Shown: positions 34,248 through 43,468 of the stretch, piece after piece
How the letters are laid out: every line of letters starts with the position of its first letter
Position numbering within the stretch: the stretch's first letter is position 1
Assembly: GCF_016702655.1 (NCBI RefSeq)
Contig: NZ_JADJDO010000005.1
Span: 217,404-281,403 of the forward strand
Origin: Ideonella sp.
GTDB taxonomy: Bacteria > Pseudomonadota > Gammaproteobacteria > Burkholderiales > Burkholderiaceae_C
Reading direction: 5' to 3'
DNA: 64,000 nt
Notes under the pieces: generated by a model
Told to the model about the DNA's origin: nothing
Seen by the model: the letters and a program-made list of their open reading frames with translations, nothing else
Databases searched by the model: none
Position numbers and translations under genes: made by a program

Positions 34248-34694
34248 ATGAACCTCGCCATTGGGTCCGCAACGCTGGCCGTTGCCATCGTCGTCGCCGC
34301 GCTCCCTGCCCAGGCCGCGGAGATCGGGCAGATCAAGGTTTCCAAGGGCGCGGTCTCGGTCGAGCGCAGCGGCCAGTCGCTCGCCGGCAGCGTTGGCCTG
34401 CGCCTCGAAACGGCCGACATCGTCAAGACCGGCGCGGACGGTACGGCGGGCATCACCATGGGCGACAACTCGCTGGTCTCGCTCGGGCCGAACAGCATCC
34501 TGGCACTCGAGCGCTTCGACTACGAGCCGACGACGAGCCAGGGGCGCTTCGACGCACAGTTGCAGCGCGGCACGCTGGCCGTGGTGTCGGGACGAATCGC
34601 GAAGCAGTCGCCACAGGCGATGACGGTGCGCACACCGTCGGCAGCGCTGGCCGTGCGCGGCACCGAGTTCGTCGTCGCGGCGCAAGGTGACTAG
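34248..34694 (+). CDS. FecR-domain periplasmic protein
   Basis: A 148-residue protein with a signal peptide ending AQA and a FecR-type beta domain (AEIGQIKVSKGAVSVERSG, LVSLGPNSILALERF, AVRGTEFVV). AAAGGAG lies six bases before ATG 34248. It is not fused to a membrane anti-sigma region as in FecR proper, so it is a free periplasmic domain. It overlaps the next gene by eight bases. FecR-domain proteins often occur beside CHASE2 sensors, as here. Confidence 0.85.
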   Translation: MNLAIGSATLAVAIVVAALPAQAAEIGQIKVSKGAVSVERSGQSLAGSVGLRLETADIVKTGADGTAGITMGDNSLVSLGPNSILALERFDYEPTTSQGRFDAQLQRGTLAVVSGRIAKQSPQAMTVRTPSAALAVRGTEFVVAAQGD

Positions 34695-35298
34695 GCCGCA
34701 CACGCACCGCGCCGGCCTCGGCGCGCTGGCCCTGGCGGGCGCGCTGATCGCGGGTTGCGCCGCGACGCCGCAGGGCAGCGTCGTGCTGCTGCCCGAAGCG
34801 GATGGCAAGCCTTCCGCCATCAGCGTCACGCAGGGTGGCAAGGAGGTCATGCTCGACCAACCCTATGCCGGCGCGCGCCTGGCGTCCGACGGCCCGAAGA
34901 AGTTCAGTGCCGACGCGGCCCAGGTGCAGGCGCAGTTCGGCCCCGCGCTGGCCGCGCTGCCCGGCCGCCCGACGCAGTTCACGCTCTATTTCATCGAAGG
35001 CAGGGACGAGTTCACCGAGGCCTCGAAACAGTCGCTCGACGGCGTGCTGACCGAGATCGCGGGCCGCCCGGTGCCCGACGTGATCGTCATCGGCCATACC
35101 GACAAGGTCGGCAGCGACGCCGTCAACGACCCGCTGTCGCGCCAGCGCGCCGAGGTCGTGCGCAAGGCGCTGCTCGCCCGCGGCGTGGCGCCCGAGAACA
35201 TCGTCGTCATCGGTCGCGGCAAGCGCGAACCCGTCGTGCCCACGCCCGAAGGCGTGGCCGAGGCGCGCAACCGGCGCGTCGATATCCTGGTGCGCTGA
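34687..35298 (+). CDS. OmpA-family lipoprotein
   Basis: A 203-residue protein starting at GTG 34687, inside the end of the FecR gene. A lipoprotein signal (LGALALAGALIAGC) predicts lipidation at Cys24. Residues about 98-203 form an OmpA-like peptidoglycan-binding domain (FTLYFIEGRDEFTEASKQSL, VIVIGHTDKVGSDAVND, LSRQRAEVVRKALLARGV, NRRVDILV). It probably anchors or senses at the outer membrane/peptidoglycan. It is convergent with the CHASE2 phosphatase gene, six bases away. Confidence 0.88.
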   Translation: MTRPHTHRAGLGALALAGALIAGCAATPQGSVVLLPEADGKPSAISVTQGGKEVMLDQPYAGARLASDGPKKFSADAAQVQAQFGPALAALPGRPTQFTLYFIEGRDEFTEASKQSLDGVLTEIAGRPVPDVIVIGHTDKVGSDAVNDPLSRQRAEVVRKALLARGVAPENIVVIGRGKREPVVPTPEGVAEARNRRVDILVR

Positions 35299-35303
35299 GC
35301 GCG

Positions 35304-37442
35304 TCACGAGGCCTCCGTCTGCGCCGGCCCGTGCCAGCGCAGCACGAGCAGGGTCAGGTCGTCGGACGGCTCGGCGCCGCCCGCAAAGGCGAGCACGTCG
35401 GCCTCGACGGCCTGCACGACCGCGGTCGCGCCGGCCCGCTCGCGCTGGCAGCGCACGAGTAGGTCTTGCAGGCGGCCGAAACCGTAGAGCTCGCCGGCGG
35501 CGTTCTGCGCCTCGGCCACGCCGTCGGTCATCAGGCACAGCCAGGCGCCACGCGAAAGGCGGATGCGCGCGCTGCGGTAGTCGAAGCCGGACAGTGCGCA
35601 CAGCGGAGGGCCATCGCCATCGACGATGCGCCGCGGAGCGTCTGCGCTGCCGGGGTGCAGCAGCCACGGATTCTCGTGTCCGGCGTTGCAGTATTCGAGT
35701 TCGCCGCTGTCGAGGTCGAGTACGCCGGCGAACAGGGTCACGAACAGGTTGTCGGGGTTGTCGCGCGAGATCTCGATGTCGGCCTCGCTCATGATGCGGC
35801 CCAGGTCGGCCGCGGGCGCGCGCAGCATCGCGCTCTTGGCGAGCGCCTTGCTGACGGTCATGAAGATCGACGCCGACAACCCCTTGCCGGCAACATCGCC
35901 GACGAGGAAGAACAGGCGCCGCGCGTCGAGCATGAAGTAGTCGTACAGGTCGCCGCCGACCTCGCGCGCCGGCACGAGCAGCGCCGCGAGCTCGATGCGC
36001 GCATCGCCGGCGAGCAGGTCGGCGCGCGGCAGGGTCGCGTTCTGCACCCGCTGCGCGGCCTCGATCTCGCCGGCCATGCGCGCGCCCTGTTCGCGCTGAT
36101 CGTGCACCTCGCGTTCGAGCGCGTGCCGGTAGCGCGCCGCCTCGGCGAGCGTCAGCACGAGAAGGGTCAGGAACAACAGCATCAGGCCGAGCGCGGGCGT
36201 CGCGGCATCGAACAGCAGGCGCTCGCCGCGAAAGAGCACGAACGCGATCAGCACCGGCACCGCGATGCAGGCCAGCATCAACAGCGCTGCGGAAAACGGC
36301 CGCCAACGCGGCGTGGCCCAGACGAGCAGCGCACCGAGCGCGAGCAGCAGCAGCGCCTCGGCCTGCGCCGCGCGCTGCGGCCGGCGCAGCAGCGTGCCGT
36401 CGATCAGGTTCTCGAGCAACTGCGCATGGACCTCGGTGCCCGACATGCGCTCGCCGATCGGCGTGTCCTGGTATTCGAGCAGCCCTATCCCCGCGAGGCC
36501 GACCAGCACCAGCCGGTCCTCGATCATCGAGCGCTCGAAGCGGCCTTCGAGCACATCGATCGCCGACACGAGCCGGTCGGCGCGGCGCGGCGAGAAGTAG
36601 ATCCGAACGCCGGCATCGGCCTCGACCGGGATCTCGAGTCTTCCGACCGTGACGCTGCCGGCCGCGCCGCTGCGGCCCGCGTTCAGACGCAGCCCGGACG
36701 CGCGCTGCGCGACGCGCAGCATCTCGACCGCGAGCGTCGGCACGAGCGTGCCGCCGACGCTGGCGACGAGCGGAATGCGCCGGATCACGCCGCGCGACGG
36801 ATCGGCCGAGATCAGGCCGTGGCCGCTCGCGGCGCCGTCGAGCTCTGCGATGTTGGTCAGCGCGCCCGCGTGCTGCACCAGCGGCAGCGCTGCCGGGTCG
36901 CCGCGCACGGCGACCGCGGTCGTGCGCAGCGCCATGCCGGTTGCCTCGGGCATTCCGGCGACGACGAGCACCGAGGGTGCGCCGGCGAGCGCGCGCGCGA
37001 GCGCGGCGTCGTTCGATTGCTGCGTCTTGAGCGCAGCGATGAGCGAGGCGTCGAGCGGGAGCTCGCGCTCGAGCAGCCGCTCCGGAGAGAGCGCGTCGGC
37101 CTCGGGCATCAGGATGTTGATGCCGAGCGCCGCCGGGTGTGCCGCCGACAGGGCCCGGACCAGGCGTGCGAGTTTGGTGCGCGGCCAGGGCCACTGGCCC
37201 AGCGCGGCGAGGCTCTTCTGGTCGATCTCGACCACCGTCACCGGCAGTCCGCGCACCTGGCGCGGCGCGAGGGCCTGGTGGGCATCGAACCAGGCCGCCT
37301 GCAGGCGCTCGGTCCATGGCGCCTCGAACCAAGTCAGGCCGACGAGCAGCGCGAGCACGAGGCCGCCCACGAGGCGCACGCGGCCGACGCGGCCACGCTC
37401 CGGCGCGGGGCGGGCCGGACGCAGCGCGGCAGCGAGTCTCAC
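35304..37442 (-). CDS. CHASE2 sensor with SpoIIE/PP2C phosphatase output
   Basis: A 712-residue membrane protein. An N-terminal helix (VGGLVLALLVGLTWF) is followed by a periplasmic CHASE2 domain (about 35-345), three helices (about 350-425), a coiled segment and a SpoIIE-type PP2C phosphatase (about 460-705) with REVGGDLYDYF, VGDVAGKGLSAS, YCNAGHENP, MTDGVAEAQN and SDDLTLLVL. It should dephosphorylate a STAS protein in response to an outer signal. The GTG start at 37442 overlaps the preceding stop by four bases. Confidence 0.9.
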   Translation of the reverse strand: MRLAAALRPARPAPERGRVGRVRLVGGLVLALLVGLTWFEAPWTERLQAAWFDAHQALAPRQVRGLPVTVVEIDQKSLAALGQWPWPRTKLARLVRALSAAHPAALGINILMPEADALSPERLLERELPLDASLIAALKTQQSNDAALARALAGAPSVLVVAGMPEATGMALRTTAVAVRGDPAALPLVQHAGALTNIAELDGAASGHGLISADPSRGVIRRIPLVASVGGTLVPTLAVEMLRVAQRASGLRLNAGRSGAAGSVTVGRLEIPVEADAGVRIYFSPRRADRLVSAIDVLEGRFERSMIEDRLVLVGLAGIGLLEYQDTPIGERMSGTEVHAQLLENLIDGTLLRRPQRAAQAEALLLLALGALLVWATPRWRPFSAALLMLACIAVPVLIAFVLFRGERLLFDAATPALGLMLLFLTLLVLTLAEAARYRHALEREVHDQREQGARMAGEIEAAQRVQNATLPRADLLAGDARIELAALLVPAREVGGDLYDYFMLDARRLFFLVGDVAGKGLSASIFMTVSKALAKSAMLRAPAADLGRIMSEADIEISRDNPDNLFVTLFAGVLDLDSGELEYCNAGHENPWLLHPGSADAPRRIVDGDGPPLCALSGFDYRSARIRLSRGAWLCLMTDGVAEAQNAAGELYGFGRLQDLLVRCQRERAGATAVVQAVEADVLAFAGGAEPSDDLTLLVLRWHGPAQTEAS

Positions 37443-38404
37443 AACTCGATTTCCAGCCCGTCGTAGGCGGCGCTGACGCGCAGCGGCGCCGCGCCGCCGC
37501 GCGTGATCTCCTCCAGGCGCCGCGTCTCGGCGAGCACGGAATCGATTGCTGCGTCGTCGAACACCGGCTCGTGATGGAACAGGCACAGGTGGCGCGCCTG
37601 CGCGAGCTGGCACAGCTCGACACCGACGACGTTGCTCGAATGCCCCCAGTCGGCCTTGACCGAGATCGAGTCGGCGAGCGAATACATCGCGTCGAAGATC
37701 ACGAGGTCGGCGGCGCGGAAGAACTCGACGAAACGCTCGGTGTGTTCCGCCTCGGCGAGCGGGTGCTCGGAATCGGTCGAATAGATGACCGTGCGCCCTT
37801 GCGACTCGAAGCGGTAGCCGTAGGAGTCGCCGCCGTGGCGCTGCAGCATGCTCGTCACGCGCACGCCCGCGACCTCGCGCGCGACGCCGGGTTCGAGGTG
37901 CACGAACTCGACCCGGCCGCCGAAGAGGGTGTCGAAACCGACCGGGAACGAGGGCGGCTCCTGCTGCCGGAGCAGTGCCGCCTCGAGCCCGGCGTGGCTG
38001 CCGTAGATCACGACCCGGTTGCCGGGGATGAAGCCGGGCACGAAGAACGGCAGGCCCATGATGTGGTCCCAGTGCAGGTGGGACATGAAGACATGGAAAG
38101 TGAGCGCCGTGCCGCGCGGATGGCGCGCGAGCGCCGCGAGGCCGAACGGCCGCGCGCCGCTGCCGAGGTCGCACAGCAGGAACTCGGTGCCGCCGGTCTC
38201 GATCTCGACGCACGAGGTGTGCCCGCCGTAGGTGGCGCGAGCCGCGAACGGCAGGCCATCGAGGTAGGCGCCGATCTCGGCATCCGACGCAAAGCCGCGC
38301 CCCGCAGCAGCACGCAGCGCGGCGAGCTGCTTGGCGCGCACCCCGGCCGCGGTGAGCGCCACCGGCAGCGAGCCGCGCGTGCCCCAGAAGCGCACCCGCT
38401 TCAT
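37439..38404 (-). CDS. MBL-fold hydrolase in partner-switch operon
   Basis: A 321-residue metallo-beta-lactamase-fold protein (RVRFWGTRGSLPVA start, then SHLHWDHIMGLPFF as the zinc motif, STDSEHP, HHEPVF). This subgroup is often beside signalling genes and may hydrolyse a nucleotide or other small molecule. Its stop overlaps the phosphatase start (GTGA), and it follows the STAS gene by two bases. Co-translation suggests it acts in the same pathway, but no substrate can be named. Confidence 0.82.
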   Translation of the reverse strand: MKRVRFWGTRGSLPVALTAAGVRAKQLAALRAAAGRGFASDAEIGAYLDGLPFAARATYGGHTSCVEIETGGTEFLLCDLGSGARPFGLAALARHPRGTALTFHVFMSHLHWDHIMGLPFFVPGFIPGNRVVIYGSHAGLEAALLRQQEPPSFPVGFDTLFGGRVEFVHLEPGVAREVAGVRVTSMLQRHGGDSYGYRFESQGRTVIYSTDSEHPLAEAEHTERFVEFFRAADLVIFDAMYSLADSISVKADWGHSSNVVGVELCQLAQARHLCLFHHEPVFDDAAIDSVLAETRRLEEITRGGAAPLRVSAAYDGLEIEL

Positions 38405-38406
38405 GG

Positions 38407-38787
38407 CTACGGCGCCGCTGCGGCGGCCCTCCAGGCGGCGTGCGCTGCGGGCGAGAGGTCGGCGAGCGCGGCCGCGATGTCGGCATGCACCGGCAGGACC
38501 TTGTCGAAACGGCTGATGGCGAAGATCTCGGCCACCACGGGCTGCAGCGCGGCAATCGCGAAGCCGGCCTGCTGCGCACGCCTTTCGCGCGCAGCGACCA
38601 TCAGCACCCGCAGGCCGACGCTGCTGATGTACTCCACGCCGGCGAAGTCGAGCAGCACCGCGCCCGACCCGGCCGCGGCCATTGCGGCGGCGAGCGCCGT
38701 CTCGAGATCGCCCGCGCTGCGGTGATCCACACGCCCGGCGACGCCGAGCACGCTGGTGTCGGCGAAGCGGCGGGTGGAAACGTCCAC
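38407..38787 (-). CDS. STAS-domain anti-sigma factor antagonist
   Basis: A 126-residue STAS protein (RsbV/SpoIIAA-like). The phospho-acceptor region reads DFAGVEYISSVGLRVLMVAAR, with the conserved serine. It should be phosphorylated by the RsbW-like kinase and dephosphorylated by the CHASE2-SpoIIE protein two genes on. The start is GTG 38787, twelve bases after the ssb stop, so it may be transcribed with ssb. Confidence 0.88.
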   Translation of the reverse strand: MDVSTRRFADTSVLGVAGRVDHRSAGDLETALAAAMAAAGSGAVLLDFAGVEYISSVGLRVLMVAARERRAQQAGFAIAALQPVVAEIFAISRFDKVLPVHADIAAALADLSPAAHAAWRAAAAAP

Positions 38788-38799
38788 GTCGGGCCGCGG

Positions 38800-39309
38800 C
38801 TAGAACGGGATGTCGTCGTCCATGTCGTCGAAACCGGTCGACGACCTGGCCGCCGGCGCCGCAGCGGGCTTGGCCGCCGGCGGGCGCTGCGCCGCGCGCG
38901 GCGCGCCCTCGGCGCTGCCGCCTTCGCGCGCATAGCCGCGCGCCGATCCGCCCTCGTCGCCGCCGCCCATGCCCTCGCGGCCGCCGAGCATCTGCATGTT
39001 GTCGGCGACGATCTCGGTCGTGTACTTCTCGACGCCATCCTTGTCTTGCCATTTGCGCGTCTTCAGCCGCCCCTCGACGTATACCGAGCGGCCCTTCTTC
39101 AGGTATTCGCCCGCGATCTCGGCAAGCCGGTCGTAGAACACGACGCGATGCCACTCGGTCTCCTCGACCTTGTCGCCGGTGGCCTTGTCTTTCCAGTTGC
39201 GCGAGGTCGCGAGCGTGACATTGCAGACCGCCGCGCCGCTGGGCGTGTAGCGCACCTCGGGGTCGCGGCCGAGGTTGCCGATGAGGATGACTTTGTTGAT
39301 CGAGGCCAT
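38800..39309 (-). CDS. ssb: single-stranded DNA-binding protein
   Basis: A 169-residue SSB. The OB fold spans about 1-110 (MASINKVILIGNLGRDPEVR, WHRVVFYDRLAEIAGEYLKKG, VYVEGRLKTRKWQDKDG), followed by a Gly/Ala-rich linker and the acidic tip DDMDDDIPF that recruits repair proteins. ATG 39309 is the normal family start. In this order ssb is often beside uvrA; here uvrA is 10 kb away, and ssb instead heads the STAS-MBL-phosphatase run. Confidence 0.96.
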   Translation of the reverse strand: MASINKVILIGNLGRDPEVRYTPSGAAVCNVTLATSRNWKDKATGDKVEETEWHRVVFYDRLAEIAGEYLKKGRSVYVEGRLKTRKWQDKDGVEKYTTEIVADNMQMLGGREGMGGGDEGGSARGYAREGGSAEGAPRAAQRPPAAKPAAAPAARSSTGFDDMDDDIPF

Positions 39310-39409
39310 GATGTTCGTCTCCGCGGGCGGGGCCCATTTCTCCGGGGTTGGATGATAGCGGCGCGAGGCCGCCGCATGCCCTGCATCATGCGCCCGCGCG
39401 CGCTGCAGC

Positions 39410-39480
39410 GCCATGCCCCTGGCGGGTGCACCCCGAAGGGGGAGGCGAGCGCGGCGGACCGCGGCCCAGGGCGCCCGGCC
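39410..39480. repeat. GC-rich intergenic repeat
   Basis: A run with CACCCCGAAGGGGG and GGCGCCCGGCCAGCGCCGGGC lies in the 241-base gap between ssb and the diguanylate cyclase. It resembles the GC-rich palindromes at 18011-18073 and 56995-57062. No promoter is evident in the gap. Confidence 0.5.
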
Positions 39481-39550
39481 AGCGCCGGGCCGCCTCTGCC
39501 GAAGTGGTCGGCGCTCGGGCAGAGCGGACGAAGCGCGCCGAAGGCCGCCG

Positions 39551-40831
39551 TCAGCCCACGCGGACCGTGTCGCGCCCTGCGCCCTTGGCCTCGTACAGCC
39601 GGCGGTCGGCGCGCCTGAGGATGTCGTCCACCGGTTCGGGCCGCTCGCCAAACAAGGTCGCCCCGATGCTGCAAGTCATGGCATGCGCCTGGCCATCGAG
39701 CTCGATCGGCTGCCTCGACGCGGCGAGGATCTTGGCCGCCACCGCAAGCACCTGCGCCGTGGCGACCGCCGGATCGGCCTCGAAGTCCTCCAGCAGGATC
39801 ACGAACTCGTCGCCACCGAAGCGCGACACGGTATCGACCGCCCTGACGCAGTGGCGCAGTCGGTCGGCCACGAGGCGCAGCAAGCGGTCGCCGACATCGT
39901 GGCCGCGTGCGTCGTTGACGCGCTTGAAGTCGTCCAGGTCGATGTAGAGCAACGCGTTGCGGCGCCCCGAGCGCGTCAGGCTGTAGGCCAGCACCTGCGA
40001 CAAGCGGGCGATCAGGTAGCGCCGGTTGGCCAGGTCGGTCAGTTCGTCGCGGTCGGCCTGTCGTTTGAGTGCCTCCTCGAAGCGCTTGTGCTCGGTCACG
40101 TCGCGCAGGTTGAGCACGACCCCGGCGACCCCTGGGTCGGCCAGGCAGTTGTTGGCCAGCGCGGCGAGATCGCGCCAGCTGCCGTCGGCGTGCGCGCAGC
40201 GCACGCTCGTCTCCTGGCCCGTATTGCTCCGGCCGAGGACGGCCTCGAACTCGCCGCGCGCAGCCGGCAGGTCGTCCGGATGGACGAGGTCGAAGATGGC
40301 GCACCCGAGCAGGCTGCCGGGCGCGCGGCCGAGCAGCCCCTGCGACGCCGGGCTGGCATAGCGCATGACGCCGTCGGCGTCGCAGAGCAGTGTCAAGGTC
40401 TGCGCCTTCTCGATCATCGCCCGGAAGCGCAGTTCGCTCGCCTCGAGGGCGAGCCGCGTCGCGCGCTCGGCGGTGATGTCCTGCACCGTGCCCTCATAGC
40501 AGAGGACGCGCCCCTGCGAGTCGCGCACCGCATGCGCGGTCTCGCGGATCCAGATCCGCTCGCGCGTCTTGTGGCGGTAGACCTCCGAATCGAAGTCGAT
40601 CACCAGGCCGTCGCGCTCGAGGCGGCGTGCGAACTCGGCGCGCTGCCCTGGATCGACATACCACTCGCGGCCGATGTCGCCAACCGCGGCCAGCATCTCG
40701 GCCTCGCTCTCGTACCCGTTCAGGCGCACCAGCGCAGCGTTGGCGCGCCGTTGCCGGCCCTCGAGGCTGGATCGGTAGGCGCCGATCGGCAGCTGCTCGA
40801 AGAGCGTCGAGAAGTCGGGCATGGCGGGCAT
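39551..40831 (-). CDS. PAS-PAS-GGDEF diguanylate cyclase
   Basis: A 426-residue cytoplasmic enzyme that makes cyclic-di-GMP from two GTP. Two PAS domains (about 1-125 and 130-255) precede a GGDEF domain (about 260-425). The active-site motif is SRFGGDEFVILL, and RAVD five residues before it is an intact inhibitory I-site, so product inhibition is likely. There are no membrane helices; the PAS domains are the sensors. It is divergent from recQ (68 bases). A second Met three codons in (40822) is a possible start. Confidence 0.92.
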   Translation of the reverse strand: MPAMPDFSTLFEQLPIGAYRSSLEGRQRRANAALVRLNGYESEAEMLAAVGDIGREWYVDPGQRAEFARRLERDGLVIDFDSEVYRHKTRERIWIRETAHAVRDSQGRVLCYEGTVQDITAERATRLALEASELRFRAMIEKAQTLTLLCDADGVMRYASPASQGLLGRAPGSLLGCAIFDLVHPDDLPAARGEFEAVLGRSNTGQETSVRCAHADGSWRDLAALANNCLADPGVAGVVLNLRDVTEHKRFEEALKRQADRDELTDLANRRYLIARLSQVLAYSLTRSGRRNALLYIDLDDFKRVNDARGHDVGDRLLRLVADRLRHCVRAVDTVSRFGGDEFVILLEDFEADPAVATAQVLAVAAKILAASRQPIELDGQAHAMTCSIGATLFGERPEPVDDILRRADRRLYEAKGAGRDTVRVG

Positions 40832-40899
40832 GGGCGCGATGATGCGCGCACCGCGCCCGACCCCACGCGCGCGGCCCTGGCTTACGATCGCGGACTGCC

Positions 40900-42786
40900 A
40901 TGCCGCCGCCTGCCGCCACCGACACCCTCCCGGGAGCGATCCTGCACGAGGTGTTCGGCTACGGCGCCTTTCGGGGCGCGCAGCAGGCCATCGTCGAGCA
41001 CGTGGTCGCGGGCGGCGACGCCCTCGTGCTGATGCCCACCGGCGGCGGCAAGAGCCTGTGCTACCAGGTGCCGGCGATCGCGCGCCATCGCGCCGGCCGC
41101 GGCGTGGCGGTGGTCGTGAGCCCGCTGATCGCGCTCATGCACGACCAGGTCGGCGCGCTCGAGGAGGCCGGCGTGCACGCCGCGTTCCTGAACTCGACGC
41201 TCGCCGCGGACGAGGCCGCGCGCATCGAGCGCGAGCTGACGTCGGGCCGCCTCGTGCTGCTCTACGCGGCGCCCGAGCGCGTGACGACGCCGCGCTTCCT
41301 GGCCCAGCTCGACGCGCTGCACGAACGCGGCCGGCTCAGCCTGTTCGCGATCGACGAGGCGCATTGCGTCAGCCAGTGGGGACACGACTTTCGCGAGGAC
41401 TACCTGGCGCTCGACGTGCTGCACCGGCGCTACGCCGGCGTGCCGCGCATCGCGCTCACCGCGACGGCCGACGCGCTGACGCGCGCCGACATCGTCGAGC
41501 GGCTCGAGCTGCAGGAAGCGCGCGTCTTCATCAGCAGCTTCGACCGTCCCAACATCGCCTATGCGATCGTCGAGAAGGACGGCCCCGGACGGGCGCAGCT
41601 GCTGCGCTTCCTGCGCGACGAGCACGAGGGCGACGCCGGCATCGTCTATTGCCAGACGCGCAAGCGGGTCGAGGAGACGGCGGCCTGGCTCGCTACCGAG
41701 GGCATCGCCGCGCTGCCCTATCACGCCGGCCTCGACGCGCAGGTGCGCAAGCGCCACCAGGACCGCTTCCTGCGCGAGGACGCCGTCGTGATGGTGGCGA
41801 CGATCGCCTTCGGCATGGGCATCGACAAGCCTGACGTGCGCTTCGTCGCCCACCTCGACCTGCCCAAGAACATCGAGGCCTATTACCAGGAGACCGGCCG
41901 CGCCGGGCGCGACGGACTGCCTGCCGACGCGTGGATGGGCTATGGCCTGGCCGACGTCGTCAACCAGCGCCGCATGATCGACGAGAGCCCGGCGGGCGAG
42001 GCGTTCAAGCGCGCCCAGCGCGGCAAGCTCGACGCGCTGCTCGCGCTCGCCGAGGCGCACGACTGCCGCCGCGTGCGCCTGCTCGCCTACTTCGGCGAGG
42101 CGAGCCAGCCCTGCGACGCGACGCTGCACAACCTGTGCGACAACTGCCGCAAACCACCTGCAACGTGGGACGCGACCGAGGCCGCGCGCAAGGCGCTCTC
42201 GTGCATCCTGCGTTTCCACCAGCATGGCGGCCAGCGCTTCGGCGCGGGGCACCTGATCGACGTGCTGCGCGGCAAGGCGACCGACAAGGTCGCGCAGCAC
42301 CACCACGAGCGGCTGTCGACCTTCGGCATCGGCGCCGACCTGTCCGAGACCCAATGGCGCGCAGTGCTGCGCCAGCTGATCGCGCTTGGCCACCTGCGCA
42401 CCGAGGGCGAGTACAACACGCTCGAGCCGACACCTTCCGCGCGCGCGGTGCTGCGCGGCGAGGTCTCGCTGCTGCTGCGCGTGGCCGACGAAGCTTCGGC
42501 GGCAAGGCGGCGCAAGGCCGGCGCCACGCAGCGCTCGGCCGCGAGGCCCGCGGCAGCCGACCTGGACCCGGCCGGGCAATTGCGCTTCGACGCGCTCAGG
42601 GCCTGGCGCGCAGAGGTTGCGCGCCGCCTCAACCTGCCACCCTATGTGGTGTTCCACGACGCCCACCTGGCCGAGATGGCGCGCAGCGCGCCGGCCTCGC
42701 TGGACGCACTGGCCACCATCAGCGGCGTCGGCGCGAAGAAGCTGCACGACTACGGCAGCGACATCCTGCGCGTGCTGGCCGCGTGA
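40900..42786 (+). CDS. recQ: ATP-dependent DNA helicase RecQ
   Basis: A 628-residue RecQ helicase for recombination and repair. Walker A is LMPTGGGKSLCYQVP and the Walker B box is IDEAHCVSQWGHDFR; helicase motif VI is YQETGRAGRDG. The RecQ zinc site cysteines are in PCDATLHNLCDNCRKPP, followed by the RQC winged helix and a C-terminal HRDC domain (about 560-625). ATG 40900 and full length are normal for the family. A restriction-modification pair follows. Confidence 0.95.
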   Translation: MPPPAATDTLPGAILHEVFGYGAFRGAQQAIVEHVVAGGDALVLMPTGGGKSLCYQVPAIARHRAGRGVAVVVSPLIALMHDQVGALEEAGVHAAFLNSTLAADEAARIERELTSGRLVLLYAAPERVTTPRFLAQLDALHERGRLSLFAIDEAHCVSQWGHDFREDYLALDVLHRRYAGVPRIALTATADALTRADIVERLELQEARVFISSFDRPNIAYAIVEKDGPGRAQLLRFLRDEHEGDAGIVYCQTRKRVEETAAWLATEGIAALPYHAGLDAQVRKRHQDRFLREDAVVMVATIAFGMGIDKPDVRFVAHLDLPKNIEAYYQETGRAGRDGLPADAWMGYGLADVVNQRRMIDESPAGEAFKRAQRGKLDALLALAEAHDCRRVRLLAYFGEASQPCDATLHNLCDNCRKPPATWDATEAARKALSCILRFHQHGGQRFGAGHLIDVLRGKATDKVAQHHHERLSTFGIGADLSETQWRAVLRQLIALGHLRTEGEYNTLEPTPSARAVLRGEVSLLLRVADEASAARRRKAGATQRSAARPAAADLDPAGQLRFDALRAWRAEVARRLNLPPYVVFHDAHLAEMARSAPASLDALATISGVGAKKLHDYGSDILRVLAA

Positions 42787-42858
42787 CGCTGCGCGGGGCG
42801 TGCAAGAATGCCGCGCGGCAACCTGCCGCGAGCCTCTCGATCGCGAAGTGCCGCAGTC

Positions 42859-43461
42859 ATGCCCGTCACACGCAACACGCTCGATGTCGCCAAGCTGAAT
42901 CCCGCAGCGGCACTGCCGTTTGAATTGCGGCTCGAAGACTTTCGACTCGCAGTCCAGGATGTCTACGACTTCTTCTTCGACGTGAACAAGAACCTGGTGT
43001 CGCGCGGACTCGATCGGCTCGACGAAATGCTGCGGCCAGCGATCATGTCCGGCGTGCTGTCGGACATGCTGACGGCAAGCCTGGCCAAGCATTCACGCAG
43101 CTTGGTGGTCAATGGCTACTTCAATGGCCATCCCGACCTGGTCGTGAAAGGCAGGTACGCGGGCAACGCGGTGAAGGCCGGCCACGACGGTGTCGAGATC
43201 AAGACCACGCGCAAGGCCGGCGGCGCAGTCGACACGCATGGCGCGCGCGAACAATGGATGTGCGTCTTTGTCTACGAGGTCGACGGTGTCTCCGAGCCGG
43301 CCGTCGATCGGCGGCCGATGCAGTTCACCGAGATCTACCTGGGCAAGGTCGATCTGGGCGACTTTCGCAAGAATGCGCGCGGGGAGTTGGGCACCCGGAC
43401 TGCAACGCTTCACGCGCGCGGGATTGCGAAACTCCGCCAGAGTTGGGTCTATCGCGTGTGA
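42859..43461 (+). CDS. probable type II restriction endonuclease
   Basis: A 200-residue protein. A PD-(D/E)xK nuclease core is suggested by GHPDLVVKGRYAGN followed by DGVEIKTTRKAGGAV (Asp ... Glu-x-Lys). The region after it (THGAREQWMCVFVYEVD) and ending (GTRTATLHARGIAKLRQSWVYRV) resemble proteins annotated as type II restriction enzymes, though I cannot name one. It converges on a DNA methyltransferase gene eight bases away, which supports a restriction-modification pair. Codon use looks less GC-biased than neighbours, suggesting transfer. ATG 42859 is the first plausible start after recQ. Confidence 0.7.
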   Translation: MPVTRNTLDVAKLNPAAALPFELRLEDFRLAVQDVYDFFFDVNKNLVSRGLDRLDEMLRPAIMSGVLSDMLTASLAKHSRSLVVNGYFNGHPDLVVKGRYAGNAVKAGHDGVEIKTTRKAGGAVDTHGAREQWMCVFVYEVDGVSEPAVDRRPMQFTEIYLGKVDLGDFRKNARGELGTRTATLHARGIAKLRQSWVYRV

Positions 43462-43468
43462 CGCGCTC

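Noticed and set aside
34453..37623. Long minus-strand open frame spanning fecR, ompA and the CHASE2 gene
   Set aside because: The real CHASE2-SpoIIE protein is in another frame with all motifs; this one is Arg-rich noise.
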